DNA of 64,000 bases from Polytrichum commune (taxonomy: Eukaryota > Streptophyta > Polytrichopsida > Polytrichales > Polytrichaceae). The DNA is taken from the NCBI GenBank assembly GCA_950295325.1, contig OX485805.1, forward strand, positions 50,990,758 to 51,054,757, read 5' to 3'. Below, piece after piece: positions 60,740 to 64,000 of this stretch (its first letter is position 1; each line of letters begins with the position of its first letter). A program made the position numbers and the translations under genes. A model generated the notes under the pieces. That model made no database searches. It was not told the DNA's origin and saw only the letters and a program-made list of their open reading frames with translations.

Positions 60740-60900
60740 TAGGGTTTGGGGATATGAGGGAGTGACAACCAAAACTCGTACTCCACATTATCGGTGGAGT
60801 GAAACTCTTTCTTCAATCACATGTTTGCCAGTTCCAACTTTGGCATTGCACAAAGTCTCCGTATTGGCTTGCATCACCCAACATCTTTTGGCAAAGTTGG
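60740..60900 (-). pseudogene. Short copy of the transposase-like region
   Basis: Shares CTCCACATTATCGGTGGAGT and CCAGTTCCAACTTTGGCATT (diverged) with 21950-22070 in the same orientation. Too short and broken to encode anything. Confidence 0.4.
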
Positions 60901-60904
60901 GTGA

Positions 60905-62675
60905 CTTATTGATCTTATGTTTGATTCAAAATCAATAACTGAGTAGCTTTGGTTTCAACCATCTTCAAAGTCAAGGTTTTTCATTGCTTTATGTCATTTA
61001 TTATCTATGCCTTTGGTTCCGCCTATTTCGATACTAAATGTTATAAAATTAGAGAATTCATGGATTAAGACTTGGAATTATAGTTTTGTATATTTCATTG
61101 AACAACAATCAGAGTGAAGAATTTGATGAATTTATGAAATACGACGAAGATCTAAATTTTTGTGTGCAAGATATATTGGGTTTGGAATGGAAATTATCGT
61201 TTGCAATCGTGAAGATTAATTATCGGCAATGATCAATTTGAAGATACAAATTGGTACATTTCAGCCAATTCCATATTGTTGAATCCAATCCCAAATATTC
61301 TTGTGTAACTCATTGCAATGCATAATCTCAACATTTTTTTGGTTTTTTTATTTAATTTTTTTATTAATCATATATATACATATATATGCATAAAATTTAT
61401 TGGATATGCATTGGTGATTTTTGTCATATTGAATATTCACATGTCAAGACCAATCTTTATCAACAATTGTATCGAGTGTCAGCTATTGGAAGCTTGCTTA
61501 TTGAGAGTTACGAAAATATGTTGATGCTTGACCAATACATAAAATATGTCAAAAAATCAATTTCTTTTTCCAAATATTCATATGTTATATCATATTGTTG
61601 TGTTTCATTAATATTTTTATTTTTATTGGCAAAATATGTTTGAGGCCGAAGATTTGGACAAAATTTTATTTTTGAGGTCACATTGAGCATGACCGGTCTC
61701 TGAAGTTATCATTGTATTTATGAAATCAACAATGAATGCTTAATTTTTCAAATGTGATTTCACCCTTGCAAAAGATTTGTTTGTTATAGATTTTTCTTTA
61801 GGTCTGGAATTTTGGCTCAAGTTAGATGGCATTATGATTTATGTTATGATGAGCCTCAAATGAATCAAGACAAGTTTCAACATCTTGTGACATCAAAGAA
61901 ATATCCCCAATAAAATGTTAAGTGGTTAGAGCTTTAGAATTTTAATCATGTGTCTTGGATGGCTTTGAAAATCCTCAAGATGCCTAAGGCTTTAGATTTT
62001 TGGTTTAATAAATTTTGATATTTTGGAGTCGCATATGAGAACTTTGTATGAATATGTCATTTGTTCATGTTTTAAGTATTGTTTATGTATTATACTTCTT
62101 TAATATTTTTGTGCAACAATTAGTTTAAAAGCTCTTGCGTTCTATGATCCCAACATTTTTTTTAATGAACATTATAATGAAGGTGACTCCAAATGCAACT
62201 AAATCTTTGCCAACTTTTGTTGATTATATTGGATCTTGGGGGTGATTTGATGGGAAACAACGTTTTTCAACATGTTTAAGTTGAATGATGGTATTATGAT
62301 TTTTTTTTATACTTAGCATGGTGAACTCTCTCTCTCTCTCCAAAATTCTTTTATTTTGGTTTTGAGTTGATTATGACAAATATTTTTAGCATGTGTGACT
62401 TGATTTCAATGTTGTGGAATGCCTATGATCCTTCTTTGATAGTTTCAAGGATGTTTAAAATACCATAATTGACATGGGACCAGAGAAGTTAGATGTGATT
62501 GAATAGTGAATCTACTAGGGACTAAATGGTAGCCAATCAATTTTACAAGAGGCCCACATATTTATTTTTCCAAGTGTGTTTCAAGTGGTTGACTCTGCTA
62601 CGGGTCACTCCTTATATATTATGGTATTTTCCAATTGTCGAAGTCAATCTGTATAAAGATGGAGAGATCCAACCT
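60905..62675. other. Very AT-rich, no gene recognised
   Basis: Long A/T stretches, a (CT)8 run at 62326-62341 and short frames without known domains. Confidence 0.45.
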
Positions 62676-62680
62676 ATAGA

Positions 62681-63216
62681 CTACACATTTTATGTAATTT
62701 TAGTGTCATATGCGTAATATTGTCACCTACCCTATTTTGAGTCATATGCTAGGTTACATTAATGATCAATAACTTCATCATTAGTGCCACCTCATAACAC
62801 TTGGTGTTCAAGTGTCCTTACTAATATCTTAGCATGAATATGTTCCATAGTGTTATGAAGTTTATGCCTATGCTACACAATGGTCTACAAGTTGACTAAA
62901 GTGTACACAAATGACACTTGGCATTAGTATGCTCACGAATATCTTGCTCTTGCATATTAAAATTTGTACAACATGACACTTGCCATTAGTATGCTCAATA
63001 ATATCCTCCCCTTGCATACTAAATCGTAAAACTATCATCTCAAGTATCCCAATTTGCTATGTTAATTATCGTAATGTAAATGATTTTTCACTTAAACAAG
63101 TTACTTATGTTGATGAATAATATCATAATGTGAATTACCAAACATGACACTTTGAGACCTCTAGACATCTACATCACAAATAGTGTACATGACACTAGAT
63201 ACCATAAACGGTGTAG
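62681..63216. mobile_element. MITE, family S, longest copy (536 bp)
   Basis: Starts CTACACATTTTATGTAATTT and ends GATACCATAAACGGTGTAG, with AGTGTCAT and ATGACACTAG just inside. The interior runs inverse to 53819-54220 and 14188-14676. No coding capacity. The best reference copy of the family in this window. Confidence 0.85.
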
Positions 63217-63414
63217 TTGGTTGCATCTCACCTTCCCAATGGATGAGGATACCTAGACACCACAAAGATGTAGGCAAGCTAGCCAAGTGATGATTGGCTT
63301 GGCAATCTATGGTTGTTATTCCACAACAATTTTGAATACTAGAATTGAAGTCATGAATCTTCAAACACATGGAAGAGTATGTTGCTTATGTTGATGAATA
63401 GTGTTCCCGAGATG

Positions 63415-63600
63415 TGTGATTGATTCATCCCAATTTAATCTTAGGAGACTAATTTGAGATTTATTTTGCTAATATTGGGATTATATTTTTGAAAAAATGG
63501 TTTCAAATTCTAAGAAGGTCCCATCATTGTCAGCTTCAACTTTCATGGTTGCCATAAATTCTTGGTCACATGCATGATGTACAACTAGGTATCGTAGATT
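63415..63600 (+). repeat. Dispersed repeat D3, partner of 2015-2150
   Basis: TGATTCATCCCAATTTAATC matches TGATTCATCCCAACTTAATC near 2020, and the following 120 bp keep a similar word order (CTAAT, GAGATTT, CAGCTTCAAC). Confidence 0.5.
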
Positions 63601-64000
63601 TTGGGAAGGGTGCAAGTGTGGTCAGCTGGACCACAAAGTCTACACTATGATAAAAGGCTCAAAGATGCACACTATATTTTATTAATATGGGATTTTCCTT
63701 TAAATAAATAGAAACATGTTTTTTTCAATTTTCAAATAAATTTTATGGGAAAAATTATTCAAAAAAATTATACACATATTTTTAAAGATGGTAAAAGTAG
63801 CTTAAATTGAAAATTGATGTGCGTCAGGTCAAGAACTCCGCACAAAATAGGCTTAGAATACATTAAAATTTTTATTTCCTTGCATTACATTTTTTAATAC
63901 AACCCTCGGACTCAAGAAATATTTAATAATTAAACAACCAAAATATTTAAGGCCATGAAATTTGCTTCCAGAACCAAATATGGTGAATCATTTGGGAAAC
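63601..64000. other. AT-rich end of window, nothing recognised
   Basis: A/T-rich, no domain or repeat boundary seen. Confidence 0.5.

Overview
This is nuclear DNA of a seed plant, most likely a flowering plant whose transposons are old and worn. It is AT-rich and gene-poor, with long stretches of decayed mobile DNA. I see one gene I am sure of: a three-exon NAC transcription factor on the minus strand (start codon at 10583, stop at 8261) whose reading frame joins cleanly across two GT-AG introns. The species cannot be named from this sequence.

Layout. 1-6600: AT-rich and mostly featureless. 6600-8260: less AT-rich, probably the 3' flank of the NAC gene. 8261-11000: NAC gene, its 5' leader with a short upstream ORF, a (GA)22 tract and a TATA-like box. 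11800-17800: a cluster of small non-autonomous DNA transposons, two of them PIF/Harbinger-like with TTA or TAA target duplications. 21900-23130: a broken transposase-like region. 23399-27400: a dead Ty1/copia element with two LTRs. 28058-32465: more MITEs, a hAT-like element with an 8-bp duplication, and an almost perfect 384-bp palindrome. 35540-45230: a nested block. A second copy of the same copia family is broken up by a 5.6-kb foldback element, which itself holds two solo LTRs (each with a 5-bp target duplication and its own minisatellite array) and a tRNA-derived SINE; a second foldback fragment lies in the copia integrase. 45300-64000: decayed repeats, MITEs of three related families, two clusters of a hairpin module, and a LINE-like poly(A) end.

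The genes do not form a pathway. The window is best read as one regulatory gene beside a layered record of transposition. The layers give a relative order: copia first, then the foldback element inside or beside it, then solo LTRs and the SINE inside the foldback. The palindrome at 32082-32465 looks much younger than everything around it, and is the most striking structure together with the nested foldback. Nothing here is a CRISPR array, an operon or an rRNA gene, and I found no convincing tRNA gene.
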